From a virus, in the IMG/VR virus record IMGVR_UViG_3300045994_000058, positions 1 through 21,007 of that record: DNA of 21,007 nt. One strand, given 5' to 3'. Positions within the stretch are counted from its first letter, which is position 1. Each line of letters begins with the position of its first letter. Below, in pieces: positions 5,760 through 12,867 of this stretch. The notes beneath the pieces are model-generated. The model was not told the DNA's origin, searched no databases, and was given only the letters and a program-made list of their open reading frames with translations. The translations under genes were made by a program, and so were the position numbers.

Positions 5760-5834
5760 TCCCAAGTAGCTCAGTGGTAGAGCCGAGTACTGTTAATACT
5801 CTGGTCGGAAGTTCGAAACTTTCCTTGGGAGCCA
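5760..5834 (+). tRNA. tRNA-Asn (GTT)
   Basis: Standard cloverleaf: acceptor TCCCAAG/CTTGGGA, D arm GCTC-AGTGGTA-GAGC, anticodon arm GAGTA-CTGTTAA-TACTC with GTT, T arm GGAAG-TTCGAAA-CTTTC (one pair weak), discriminator G, encoded CCA. First of three closely spaced tRNAs. Confidence 0.9.
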
Positions 5835-5839
5835 GTTTT

Positions 5840-5915
5840 CTCTCCATAGTGTAGTCTGGTAACACAATACGTTTGGGGCGTATTATCCTCTGTTCAAACC
5901 AGAGTGGGGAGACCA
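5840..5915 (+). tRNA. tRNA-Pro (TGG)
   Basis: Cloverleaf: acceptor CTCTCCA/TGGGGAG with one wobble, D stem GTGT/ACAC, anticodon arm ATACG-TTTGGGG-CGTAT with TGG at 5874-5876, T arm CTCTG-TTCAAAC-CAGAG, discriminator A, encoded CCA. It begins 5 nt after tRNA-Asn. Confidence 0.9.
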
Positions 5916-5925
5916 ATTTTGTAAG

Positions 5926-5997
5926 GTTCCTATCGTCTAGTGGTTAGGATATTGGACTTTCAATCCGATAACACGGGTTCAAATCCCGTTGGGAACA
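5926..5997 (+). tRNA. tRNA-Glu (TTC)
   Basis: Cloverleaf: acceptor GTTCCTA/TGGGAAC, D arm with GTCTAGTGGTTAGGAT, anticodon arm TTGGA-CTTTCAA-TCCGA with TTC at 5959-5961, T arm ACGGG-TTCAAAT-CCCGT, discriminator A. CCA is not encoded (CAA follows), unlike its two neighbours. Its first half resembles the degenerate tRNA-like gene at 4703. Confidence 0.92.
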
Positions 5998-6011
5998 CAA
6001 CAAATTAAATT

Positions 6012-6033
6012 TATAGTGTATAATTACACTGTA
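6012..6033 (+). other. Hairpin after the tRNA cluster
   Basis: TATAGTGTA and TACACTGTA pair over 9 bp (one T-G) with loop TAAT. There is no T run behind it, so it may be a processing signal or a weak terminator. A second, longer-loop stem, CTTTGTA/TACAAAG, is at 6059-6085. The rest of 6034-6141 shows no clear promoter consensus or gene. Confidence 0.4.
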
Positions 6034-6141
6034 AGAAACAGTTTTGAAGTATCTGTAGCTTTGTATTATCTGTATACGTACAAAGTAGTTATTATATAAA
6101 GTAAATAATTTTTTATAATGAAACACAAGTGAGGATTTAAA

Positions 6142-6429
6142 ATGTCAAAAGTAGTAAGCATTGAAACAGTATTTGGAACATTGGATGCAGATCATCTGGA
6201 TACCTTGAGAAATGGTATTAAGGAAATGTCTGTAGTATTATCTAAGATGGATGGTCTTAAAGAACAATTGAAAGAAATTGTTGATAATGTTGTTGATGAA
6301 ACAAAAATCCCTAAGAAGATTGTAAATCGTATTGGTAAAGTATATCACAAGAATACTTATGCTACTGTTGTGGTTGAAGATTCAGAATTTCAATCGTTGT
6401 ATTCAACTGTATTAGAAGTTGCTGAATAA
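6142..6429 (+). CDS. dsbA: DsbA-like double-stranded DNA-binding protein
   Basis: A 95-residue protein whose C-terminal half aligns by eye with T4 DsbA (89 aa): IPKKIVNRIGKVYHKNTYA against VDGKMFNRLLALYHKDNRD, then a short acidic segment and LYSTVLE against LYDTVFS. T4 DsbA binds double-stranded DNA near late promoters and enhances late transcription with gp55, gp33 and gp45. That job fits the TATAAATA late boxes seen in this window. A GAGG ribosome-binding site lies 9 nt before the ATG. It is followed 2 nt later by a small gene. The N-terminal half is less conserved, so the assignment rests mainly on the NR-YHK core and length. Confidence 0.7.
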   Translation: MSKVVSIETVFGTLDADHLDTLRNGIKEMSVVLSKMDGLKEQLKEIVDNVVDETKIPKKIVNRIGKVYHKNTYATVVVEDSEFQSLYSTVLEVAE

Positions 6430-6431
6430 TT

Positions 6432-6683
6432 ATGGATATTTATATGAATAATGCAGAACCAGAAATTTCGGATTCAATTTCTAAGGATATTTTGATATTT
6501 AATGTTGAAATTGGTAATCTTCCTAAGTTGAAAGCAGAGAAATATCTTAAAGAAATTTCTGATAATCTTAAGAGTGTTATTACAGATAGAAAGTTATTGG
6601 TGTTTCCTATGAGAAATGGTATCAAATCCGTTATTATAGATTCTTTGTCATTATCGAAACCTAAAGCACCACCTACTTGGTAA
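6432..6683 (+). CDS. Small conserved phage protein, 83 aa
   Basis: ILIFNVEIGNLPKLKAEKYLKEI, followed by a strand ending LLVFPMRNG, is a pattern I know from small hypothetical proteins of T4-like phages (GNLP, AE-Y, then a beta strand with RNG). A beta-alpha-beta fold of about 80 residues is likely. The ATG follows the dsbA-like stop by 2 nt and a second in-frame ATG is at residue 5, so the exact start is open. No membrane segment. Function unknown. Confidence 0.65.
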   Translation: MDIYMNNAEPEISDSISKDILIFNVEIGNLPKLKAEKYLKEISDNLKSVITDRKLLVFPMRNGIKSVIIDSLSLSKPKAPPTW

Positions 6684-6688
6684 TTTGA

Positions 6689-6826
6689 TTGTATATAAGA
6701 ACTAGTATTGAAAACTTTGATCAAGAAATTGGTGAACGCATTTCATTTGATGATGCTAGAGATAAAATCTGGCAACTAGAAGGTTATCTGTTAAAAGAAA
6801 CTTTATACAGAGAGTCTTTGAGATAA
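6689..6826 (+). CDS. Short conserved-looking frame without a normal start, 46 codons
   Basis: The frame reads SIENFDQEIGERISFDDARD, then KIWQLEGYLLKE, and stops at 6824-6826. The motif GERISFDDARDKIWQLEGYL looks like a real, selected helix-rich mini-protein, and the natural start would be expected just before ENFDQE, where the codon is ATT rather than ATG. The only standard alternative is TTG at 6689, without a visible Shine-Dalgarno. It may use a rare start, be expressed by coupling to the gene ending at 6683, or have lost its start. Confidence 0.45.
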   Translation: MYIRTSIENFDQEIGERISFDDARDKIWQLEGYLLKETLYRESLR

Positions 6827-6838
6827 TAAAAAGGTTTT

Positions 6839-6916
6839 GTTAGTATAGCACTAGTCGGACATAGAACCGTGTATTGAGATATCTATTGCTTTAAAATGCT
6901 CCTATGTTATACTAAC
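6839..6916 (+). promoter_or_regulatory. Sigma70-like promoter of gene 44 within an inverted repeat
   Basis: TTGCTT 6886-6891 and TATACT 6908-6913, 16-bp spacer, lie 33 nt before the gp44 ATG. GTTAGTATA at 6839-6847 is the exact reverse complement of 6908-6916, which covers the -10 box. An inner pair, ACATAG/CTATGT (6859-6864 with 6902-6907), lies inside. The repeat may be an operator or the DNA of a structured RNA from upstream transcription. Confidence 0.55.
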
Positions 6917-6946
6917 ATTCTATTTAACATTGAGATTTAATATATT

Positions 6947-7885
6947 ATGAAAAAAGAACATTTTCTTTTTACTGAAAAATTTAGACCAACAACAGTACAG
7001 GAATGTATTGTTGCTCCACATATCAAAGAAGCATTTCAAGAATATGTAAACAGAAAAGAAATTCCAAATCTATTATTATCTGGTAATCCAGGATGTGGTA
7101 AAACAGGAATTGCTGTTGCTGCATGTAAAGAAATTGGTTTGGATTATCTATTCATCAATACATCAACTGATAATGGTATTGATATTTTAAGAAACAAAAT
7201 TACTAATTATGCTACTTCTGTATCACTTTCTGGTGGTAGAAAAGTAATTATAATGGACGAATTTGACGGTTCTAGTCCTAATATGCAAGCTGGATTGAAA
7301 AGTTGTATTGAATCATTTTCCAATAATTGCACATTTATTTTCACATGTAATCATAAGAATAAGATCATTGAACCTATTCATTCTAGATGTGCGGTTTTTG
7401 AATTTTCGGTTTCTAATAAGAAAGAAAAACAAAAACTGATGGGACAATTCTTTAAAAGAGTTTGTTGGATTCTAGAACAAGAAAATATCGAATATAATAA
7501 AGAAGTAGTATCTCAAGTACTTATTAAATATTTTCCAGATAATAGGAGAGTTTTAAATGAATTACAACGATATGCAACATCAGGTAAAATTGATGCTGGT
7601 TTGTTATCAGAATCTTCGTCTGGAAATCTTGATGATTTAGTTGGGTTTATTAAAGAAAAGAGTATTAAAGACATTAGGATTTGGTTAACATCAGAAAATA
7701 TTGATCCATCCACATTCTATAGAGCAATTTACAATAAAATGTATGATCTATTGAATCCTAATTATGTTCCTGAATTTATAATTATTATTGGTCGATATCA
7801 ATATCAAAACGCTTTTGTAGCCGATTCAGAGTTAAATACATTAGCATTTCTTACTGAAGTATTATGTAATGCGGAGTTCAAATAG
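6947..7885 (+). CDS. 44: Clamp loader large subunit, AAA+ ATPase (T4 gp44-like)
   Basis: 312 residues against 319 in T4 gp44. Walker A GNPGCGKT is at 46-53, Walker B VIIMDEFD at 100-107, sensor 1 FTCNH near 132-136 and the arginine-finger SRC at 146-148. The start EKFRPTTVQECI is typical of clamp loaders (EKYRP), and the C-terminal collar region ends with the LA-L--LCNAEFK pattern. With gp62 it forms a 4:1 complex that opens and loads gp45 using ATP. It shares one base with the following gp62 gene, as expected for translational coupling of the two subunits. RBS is weak. Confidence 0.95.
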   Translation: MKKEHFLFTEKFRPTTVQECIVAPHIKEAFQEYVNRKEIPNLLLSGNPGCGKTGIAVAACKEIGLDYLFINTSTDNGIDILRNKITNYATSVSLSGGRKVIIMDEFDGSSPNMQAGLKSCIESFSNNCTFIFTCNHKNKIIEPIHSRCAVFEFSVSNKKEKQKLMGQFFKRVCWILEQENIEYNKEVVSQVLIKYFPDNRRVLNELQRYATSGKIDAGLLSESSSGNLDDLVGFIKEKSIKDIRIWLTSENIDPSTFYRAIYNKMYDLLNPNYVPEFIIIIGRYQYQNAFVADSELNTLAFLTEVLCNAEFK

Positions 7886-8268
7886 TGGACTTATTTGGTG
7901 AACTTCTTCCATCGTTATTACAGACTAAAAATTATCTGATAGATGATGATAATGAAAAGGAATATACACCTTATGTCGTTAACAGATCCTTATCGAACCA
8001 TGTAGATTGTTTGTTATATGCTAATGAAATGAATAACTATCCGCATTTGGATAAGAAAATGCAATATGATTATTATTATCATTCATTGCCAGCTAAAAAA
8101 AGGCCATATCAAAAATGGTTAAAATACACTGAAGCATCTGATATAACATTGGTCAAAGAATTTTATGGGTTCTCTTTAGATAAAGCTAAAGAGGCAATTA
8201 GAATTTTAACTAAAGAACAGATATTAGAAATCAAAGAATTGTCGAATAAAGGCGGTACTAGTAAGTAA
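7885..8268 (+). CDS. 62: Clamp loader small subunit (T4 gp62-like)
   Basis: 127 residues, shorter than T4 gp62 (187). The recognisable segment is YDYYYHSLPAKKRPYQKWLK, corresponding to the FNYLMAAVPRGKRYGKWAK region of T4 gp62, plus the gene position directly behind gene 44. The start is GTG at 7885, overlapping the gp44 stop (TAGTG), with GGAG upstream. Gp62 is the non-ATPase subunit of the loader, needed for the gp44 assembly to function. The shorter C-terminus is typical of the compact gp62 versions in aquatic T4-like phages. Confidence 0.88.
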   Translation: MDLFGELLPSLLQTKNYLIDDDNEKEYTPYVVNRSLSNHVDCLLYANEMNNYPHLDKKMQYDYYYHSLPAKKRPYQKWLKYTEASDITLVKEFYGFSLDKAKEAIRILTKEQILEIKELSNKGGTSK

Positions 8269-8277
8269 TTTCTTACA

Positions 8278-8285
8278 TATAAATA
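8278..8285 (+). promoter_or_regulatory. T4-type late promoter before regA
   Basis: A perfect TATAAATA, 40 nt before the regA ATG, in the 57-nt gap after gp62. No hairpin is evident at its expected start. Confidence 0.45.
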
Positions 8286-8325
8286 TATTAAAGAGTATTT
8301 TGAATTTAATATATATGGATGATTT

Positions 8326-8730
8326 ATGAACGATGATATTTTTAATGGGTATGGGGTAGAGATTTACATAGAAGAAAATAATTTTCTTAAAATTAAAGAA
8401 ACTTTAACTAGGATTGGGGTATTATCCAAAAAAGATAAAACATTATACCAGAGTGTCCATTTGCTACACAAACAAGGTAGATATGTTATTATACATTTTA
8501 AGGAGTTATTTGCTTTAGATAATAAAGAAAGTGATATATCAGATAATGATATAGGAAGGAGAAATACAATAGCTAAACTGTTGGAAGATTGGGGTTTATT
8601 GGAAATTCCATATCCAGAAGATTGTGAAGATATATTTGTTCCTATTTCAGATTTAAAAATTATATCACATAAAAATAAATCTGAATATAAGTTGGTTTCT
8701 AAGTACAACATTGGTAAATTTAAATTATAA
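8326..8730 (+). CDS. regA: Translational repressor RegA
   Basis: 134 residues against 122 in T4. FLKIKETLTRIGVLSKKDKTLYQSVHLLHKQGRY matches FLKVKETLTRMGIANNKDKVLYQSCHILQKKGLY of T4 in spaced segments; IHFKELFALD, NTIAKLLEDWGLLEIPYP and the terminal YKLVSKYNIGKFKL also match. RegA binds the ribosome-binding regions of many early mRNAs and represses their translation, including gp44, gp45 and gp62 in T4. It has an extra N-terminal segment of about 10 residues and a short insert compared with T4. The gene keeps its T4 position between 62 and 43. Confidence 0.95.
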   Translation: MNDDIFNGYGVEIYIEENNFLKIKETLTRIGVLSKKDKTLYQSVHLLHKQGRYVIIHFKELFALDNKESDISDNDIGRRNTIAKLLEDWGLLEIPYPEDCEDIFVPISDLKIISHKNKSEYKLVSKYNIGKFKL

Positions 8731-8743
8731 AATGAGGTAGTAA

Positions 8744-9529
8744 ATGTGTGATTTTGAATTAAATAATCAAATCAAAGGGTTGCAATCTAGGTTGTCACAA
8801 GCAGAGAGTGATATTTCGGCAACATATGCTGGTATTTCTCAATTGGTTTTAGAATTAGCATCAAATCAATATACAGCATTATCAGTTGCGCCATCAGCTG
8901 TAATTTACAACTTGCAACCATTTGGAATGCAGTTAGTTAGGCAGCTGTTGCAAAGTTTGATACCACCAGAATTGCAAAATACAATGAAGATGCTTACAAT
9001 GTTATCTGCAGCTAGTATTGATGCTGCTGCTGCTAACATTGTAGATGCTGCTGCTGCAATGGCTGTTGGTGCTGTTAATAATGGTATAGATCAAGTCAAT
9101 GCTGCTGCAATGGATACAATTTTTGCCACAACACAAGCTATTGCAGCATTGGATACTACTTTTGCTGCTAATATACACGCATTAACTACACCAGTAAATC
9201 AGTTAAATTATAGAAGTGTAGCTCAAACATCATTTGATAATGCATATAATGCTTGGTATGAAGCTACAACTACTAATATTGGTAACTTGACTGCACCTGC
9301 TATTAATGCATTAAATCTTGCTAGATTAAAAGCTCAACGGGCATTAGCTATGATTGATGCTGGAATTGGTGCTGCTTTTCTTGGGGCTGATGGAGCCTTA
9401 TCTGGAGTATATGGTACTGTTAATGACATTAATAAAGCACTACATGAAGTTAATGGTGTTTTAGGATTTATAACTACACAAAATGATATTACTAGTTGCA
9501 AATCTTTGTCTTTGCAATTAGGTAAATAA
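8744..9529 (+). CDS. Ala-rich helical protein of unknown function, 261 aa
   Basis: Not recognised with certainty. The protein is dominated by Ala, Asn, Thr and Leu with long amphipathic helices (for example LSAASIDAAAANIVDAAAAM), no enzymatic motif, and only two Cys, at 2 and near 251. It resembles proteins listed as virion structural proteins in T4-like cyanophages, but I base that on composition and context only. A GAGGTA ribosome-binding site precedes the ATG. Its GCT-rich codon use differs from neighbours because of the Ala content. It lies between regA and hsp20 in the same direction, 13 nt after regA. Confidence 0.6.
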   Translation: MCDFELNNQIKGLQSRLSQAESDISATYAGISQLVLELASNQYTALSVAPSAVIYNLQPFGMQLVRQLLQSLIPPELQNTMKMLTMLSAASIDAAAANIVDAAAAMAVGAVNNGIDQVNAAAMDTIFATTQAIAALDTTFAANIHALTTPVNQLNYRSVAQTSFDNAYNAWYEATTTNIGNLTAPAINALNLARLKAQRALAMIDAGIGAAFLGADGALSGVYGTVNDINKALHEVNGVLGFITTQNDITSCKSLSLQLGK

Positions 9530-9543
9530 AAAAGGAAATAATT

Positions 9544-9981
9544 ATGTCACCACAAGAAGAATATGCTACAAAACACAATAGTTTTAACTTTAAACAAAAT
9601 TACAGAATGATTGGTTTTGAAGATTTAATCAAGACTCTTTCGGAATTGGAAAAACCAACTACAGGGTTTCCACCTTATAATATTGTAAAAATAACAGATA
9701 CTAAATTTAAAATTGTATTGGCAGTTGCTGGATTCTCTAAACGCGATATTAGAGTAACATTGCATAGTGGTAATCTATTAGTAGAAGGCAGCATTGATCA
9801 AAATTCTCCGGTAGTAGATTATCTCTATAAAGGAATTGCTGAACGAGATTTTAAAAGAGAATTTACTGTATCTGCTACCGTAGAAGTTTCTAAGGTGTTT
9901 TTGGAGGATGGTCTTTTATCTATTATTTTAGATAATATCATTCCAGAATCTGCTAAATTAAAAGTCTTTGAAATAGAATAA
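9544..9981 (+). CDS. hsp20: Small heat-shock protein, Hsp20/IbpA family
   Basis: 145 residues containing one alpha-crystallin domain: PPYNIVKITDTKFKIVLAVAG, then FSKRDIRVTLHSGNLLVEG, then IAERDFKREFTV and the closing DGLLSIIL corresponding to the A-x-x-x-n-G-v-L signature. The last part lacks a long C-terminal tail but has a terminal I-x-V/I-like KVFEIE. These chaperones hold unfolded proteins in an ATP-independent way; phage copies are common in T4-like phages of cyanobacteria and other aquatic bacteria and probably help virion assembly. AAGGAAA gives a good RBS. A terminator follows at 10054, closing this operon. Confidence 0.93.
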   Translation: MSPQEEYATKHNSFNFKQNYRMIGFEDLIKTLSELEKPTTGFPPYNIVKITDTKFKIVLAVAGFSKRDIRVTLHSGNLLVEGSIDQNSPVVDYLYKGIAERDFKREFTVSATVEVSKVFLEDGLLSIILDNIIPESAKLKVFEIE

Positions 9982-10053
9982 AACAGAATAAAATATAAAA
10001 TTGCTGGACACGATTTTATATAATAAGGAATTCATATATTCCCTGCACACATT

Positions 10054-10079
10054 AATACCTCTTAATTGAGGTATTTTTT
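10054..10079 (+). terminator. Rho-independent terminator after hsp20
   Basis: AATACCTC (10054-10061), loop TTAATT, GAGGTATT (10068-10075), followed by T4 to give a TTTTTT tail. An additional short stem GGAAT/ATTCC lies at 10028-10043. It separates the hsp20 operon from the promoter at 10082. Confidence 0.85.
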
Positions 10080-10081
10080 GC

Positions 10082-10110
10082 TTGACAGAATACATTTATG
10101 GTGATATAAT
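10082..10110 (+). promoter_or_regulatory. Sigma70-like promoter
   Basis: TTGACA 10082-10087, TATAAT 10105-10110, spacer 17 bp: full consensus, directly behind the terminator and 30 nt before the ATG at 10141. Confidence 0.85.
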
Positions 10111-10140
10111 AGATTTTTATTACTTTATTAAGGTATTCTT

Positions 10141-10410
10141 ATGTCATATTCTAGATGGTCAAATTCATCTTGGTATAGTTTTTGGAGTTCAGCATCAGAT
10201 CCAGATGATATAAATGAACAGACTCTTTGTTTATGGTTAGGTCATGAACAAAATTTAGATTTTTCTTATTCTGATCTTTTAGATTTTAATGAATCTAGTA
10301 TGAGATTTAATTATCCTGGAATTTCCGATGATGATATTAAATCAGGATTGGAACTAATTAGAATCTTCATTGAAGATGTTAATGAAGATTTCGATAGGGA
10401 TAAAAAATGA
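10141..10410 (+). CDS. Small acidic protein, 89 aa
   Basis: Starts MSYSRWSNSSWYSFWSSAS, aromatic and Ser-rich, followed by a strongly acidic helical part (DDDIKSGLELIRIFIEDVNEDFDRD). I recall SRWS-S-WY-FW starts in hypothetical proteins of T4-like phages but know no function. AGGT lies 9 nt upstream of the ATG. It overlaps the dCMP deaminase gene by 4 nt (ATGA), so they are co-translated. Confidence 0.65.
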   Translation: MSYSRWSNSSWYSFWSSASDPDDINEQTLCLWLGHEQNLDFSYSDLLDFNESSMRFNYPGISDDDIKSGLELIRIFIEDVNEDFDRDKK

Positions 10411-10904
10411 AAGAGAAATATATAAAATATTTTATGGATGTTGCTGAATTAACTGCTAACTTATCAAATGCTGTTAAATTAAAAGTGGGAACTGTTATTG
10501 TAAAGGATGATCGTATAATTAGTTGTGGATACAATTCTACTCCGGCTAGTTGGGATAATTCTTGTGAAATTCAAGTAGATATAACTAATGCTGAGTTTAG
10601 AAAATTATCCAGTATAGAACAAACGGAATATCGTTTTGTATCTAATATGATAGAAGAATGTTGGGCAAAACTAAAAACTCATGATCATGTAATACATTCA
10701 GAAGCAAATGCGCTGTCTAGATTAGCAAAATCTACTGAAAGTGGTGTTGATTCGATATTATTCTGCACCCATGCTCCATGTATTCAATGCAGCAAATCTA
10801 TTTATAGTTCTGGAATAAAAACTGTATATTATAAGAATGTGTACAAAACAACTGATGGTATTGATTTTTTAATTAAATGTGGAATAGAGGTAATAAAAGT
10901 GTGA
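10407..10904 (+). CDS. cd: dCMP deaminase
   Basis: 165 residues of the zinc-dependent cytidine/deoxycytidylate deaminase family. HSEANALSRL gives the metal-binding His 97 and catalytic Glu 99, and APCIQCSKSI gives the Cys 125 and Cys 128 ligands. A substrate-side GYNSTP motif is at 41-46. It converts dCMP to dUMP, feeding thymidylate synthesis, and is standard in T4-like phages. It lies in an operon with the small gene before it (4-nt overlap) and the gene after it (start inside its stop region). Length and motif spacing fit the T4 Cd/ComEB group. Confidence 0.93.
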   Translation: MKEKYIKYFMDVAELTANLSNAVKLKVGTVIVKDDRIISCGYNSTPASWDNSCEIQVDITNAEFRKLSSIEQTEYRFVSNMIEECWAKLKTHDHVIHSEANALSRLAKSTESGVDSILFCTHAPCIQCSKSIYSSGIKTVYYKNVYKTTDGIDFLIKCGIEVIKV

Positions 10905-11344
10905 AGAAATATATTAGTAATAGAATTCAAGATTTAAAATTTTTGTGGCAATATTTAACCTTTGAATATACAAAGGTGTGTTATGAAAATAATATTAGCC
11001 AATTAGATAAATTATTATATCTAAATTTCTCTAAGTTTGAATATCTGGTTGATACCTATGATCCATTAACAAATGTTTCTGAAACTGAAAAATTATATTC
11101 TTGGTGGAAAGCTAGAGATTCTAGAGAAGAACCTTTCGAACATTATAATGGTTTTATTGCAACATTAAGTGATGATAAAGCATCTAAATTTTATTTTTCT
11201 GAAATTTGGAAACTAGAAAATAATAATATTTACAATGAAGTTCAATTACACCTAAAGAGATCTAGAGAATTAGAATCTAAGTATTTCTTTGAAGATAAGG
11301 AAATGTTGCATCGGGTTATTGATTTAATGATTAGTTATGATTAA
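10901..11344 (+). CDS. Hypothetical helical protein, 147 aa
   Basis: Not recognised. A charged, Tyr/Trp-rich protein (IQDLKFLWQYLTFEYTKV, LYSWWKARDSREEPFEHYNG) without Cys clusters or membrane segments, probably all-helical. I choose GTG 10901, which overlaps the dCMP deaminase stop (GTGTGA) and has GAGGTAA about 12 nt upstream; an in-frame ATG at 10877 would add eight residues. It overlaps the next small frame by 8 nt. Confidence 0.6.
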   Translation: MKKYISNRIQDLKFLWQYLTFEYTKVCYENNISQLDKLLYLNFSKFEYLVDTYDPLTNVSETEKLYSWWKARDSREEPFEHYNGFIATLSDDKASKFYFSEIWKLENNNIYNEVQLHLKRSRELESKYFFEDKEMLHRVIDLMISYD

Positions 11345-11513
11345 CCAAAAAATCATATATGAATATGAAGAGATAAAATATTCACTTGATGGTGATAATT
11401 CTAGAGCTTATATGTTAAGAGATTTGCAGTTACTTCAAAAACAAGTCTACAATCAGTATAGGTTTCTTGACAATAAAGATTTAATGTGTTATAATAAGTT
11501 TCAACAAATGTGA
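11337..11513 (+). CDS. Small hypothetical protein, 58 aa
   Basis: ATG 11337 overlaps the end of the preceding gene by 8 nt and opens a 58-codon frame: MINQKIIYEYEEIKYSL, then AYMLRDLQLLQKQVYNQY, predicted to be a short helical hairpin or coiled coil. The frame ends 8 nt before the next gene, filling an otherwise empty gap, which is the main argument for a real gene. A sigma70-like promoter for the next gene lies inside its 3' end. Function unknown. Confidence 0.5.
   Translation: MINQKIIYEYEEIKYSLDGDNSRAYMLRDLQLLQKQVYNQYRFLDNKDLMCYNKFQQM
11467..11495 (+). promoter_or_regulatory. Sigma70-like promoter ahead of the polymerase operon
   Basis: TTGACA 11467-11472, TATAAT 11490-11495, spacer 17 bp, inside the 3' end of the small upstream frame and 26 nt before ATG 11522. 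It would drive the 119-aa gene and polymerase piece A. Confidence 0.75.
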
Positions 11514-11521
11514 GGTAACAA

Positions 11522-11881
11522 ATGGCTAATATTAAAATGTTAAGACTCTCCACTGGAGAGAATGTGTTGTGTGAAATCGTATCTGAACATCATGATGATG
11601 GAGTATTCTCTAATTCTTCTGACTGTGTTTATTCAGACCATATTAAAGTTTCAAATGCTGTTGAATTGAGTATTGTTCCAAATCCACAAGATAGAAGCCA
11701 AATGTCTTATGGGTTTCTACCATTTCCGCAATATGCAGCACCTAAATCTGAAGATTTGGTTACTATTATGGTTAGTCATATTGTATTCTGTTTAGAACCA
11801 GATGCTCAATTTCTAGAACAATATAATGCAATTTTCAATAAGATTATAGTTCCAGAATCAAGAATTATTCTAGGAAAATGA
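11522..11881 (+). CDS. Conserved hypothetical protein upstream of polymerase, Sm-like start
   Basis: 119 residues. IKMLRLSTGENVLCEIVSEHHD resembles the first two strands of an Sm/Lsm-like barrel (V-L-x-tGe-v-i-x-e-v), a pattern I know in hypothetical proteins next to the polymerase gene of T4-like cyanophages. The C-terminal part, LVTIMVSHIVFCLEPDAQFLEQY, then FNKIIVPESRIILG, is also typical of that group. RNA binding is only a guess from the fold resemblance. RBS GAGGT is 9 nt upstream, and the end overlaps the polymerase ATG by 4 nt (ATGA), so expression is coupled to polymerase piece A. Confidence 0.65.
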   Translation: MANIKMLRLSTGENVLCEIVSEHHDDGVFSNSSDCVYSDHIKVSNAVELSIVPNPQDRSQMSYGFLPFPQYAAPKSEDLVTIMVSHIVFCLEPDAQFLEQYNAIFNKIIVPESRIILGK

Positions 11882-12867
11882 GTACCTTCTACACAAATGT
11901 TAAAGTTATAAATGATAATATATGTTATCGTGGTATAGAAAATGGATTACCTGTAAAATTTAAATGTAAATATAGTCCTAAAGTTTATATAAAATCTAAT
12001 AAAGAATCTTTATTGAAAACTTTAGAAGGAGATAATGTAGTAGAATTAAAATTTGGTGTTGGTATAAATGAAACCAAAGACCTAATCAAGCAGTATTCTG
12101 AAGTAGATAATTTTGAGATATTAGGTGATATTGGGTTTGATACTCAATATATATCAGATAAATTCAAAGGTGTGGTAGATTTTGATATTGATAAAATATC
12201 TATTCATATATGCGATATTGAAACTTCGACAGAACTTGGTGGATTTCCAAATGCGTTATTAGCAGAAGAAGAAATACTGTTGATTTCTATGTTGGATATT
12301 AGAACACAATTAGTTACAGTATTTACTGCTAGACCATATAATGGAAAATCATTAGAAAATGTTACTATTATCTTATGTGAGGATGAAAAATCTTTATTAA
12401 GACATTTCATTGATTATTGGAATAGAGTTGCTGTAGATGTTGTTAGTGGGTGGCGCAGCAATACATTTGATATACCATTTATTATCAATAGAATCTCTAG
12501 AATTCTTGGTGATAGTTGTGCTAAAGAATTATCACCTTGGGGGATGATAACTAGCAAATCAATTAAAGGTAAATTTGGTAAAGAAGAAACTACTTATGAT
12601 ATTGCTGGTGTAGCATGTATCGATATGCTAGATTTATATAAAAAATATACATATGTCGTTAGAGAAAATTATACTTTAGATTTTATATCTCAAGAAGAAC
12701 TTGGTGAGGGTAAATTAAAAAATCCATTCTCCACATTTAAAGAATTTTACAGTGGAGAATGTGATATATATAAATTAGATCCTAATGAAACAGACGAACT
12801 TAGACAACTAGCTTACCGTAGAACTATATTAAAAACAGAATTGGTCAAGAGGGGTATTAAGTTGTGA
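11878..12867 (+). CDS. 43A: DNA polymerase gp43, piece A: N-terminal and exonuclease domain (Exo I, Exo II)
   Basis: 329 residues covering the first third of a T4-type family B polymerase. Exo [10 protein letters not shown] has Asp 113 and Glu 115; Exo [19 protein letters not shown] has Asp 198; the [17 protein letters not shown] segment matches T4 YSIDGVSILDYLDLYKKFA. Conservation ends near 293 ([12 protein letters not shown]), and a charged 36-residue tail with no counterpart in T4 follows ([20 protein letters not shown]), ending at TGA 12865-12867. Exo III and the whole polymerase domain are on other pieces. The stop of the antisense GIY-YIG gene lies within the last codons (11-nt overlap). 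The tail may pair with the extra head of piece B, as proposed for split T4-like NrdA. Confidence 0.93.
   Translation: MSTFYTNVKVINDNICYRGIENGLPVKFKCKYSPKVYIKSNKESLLKTLEGDNVVELKFGVGINETKDLIKQYSEVDNFEILGDIGFDTQYISDKFKGVVDFDIDKISIHICDIETSTELGGFPNALLAEEEILLISMLDIRTQLVTVFTARPYNGKSLENVTIILCEDEKSLLRHFIDYWNRVAVDVVSGWRSNTFDIPFIINRISRILGDSCAKELSPWGMITSKSIKGKFGKEETTYDIAGVACIDMLDLYKKYTYVVRENYTLDFISQEELGEGKLKNPFSTFKEFYSGECDIYKLDPNETDELRQLAYRRTILKTELVKRGIKL

Noticed and set aside
5710-5916. Antisense coding frames across the tRNA cluster (5710-5916 and 5944-6126)
   Set aside because: They cover well-formed tRNA genes; no RBS or protein motif.
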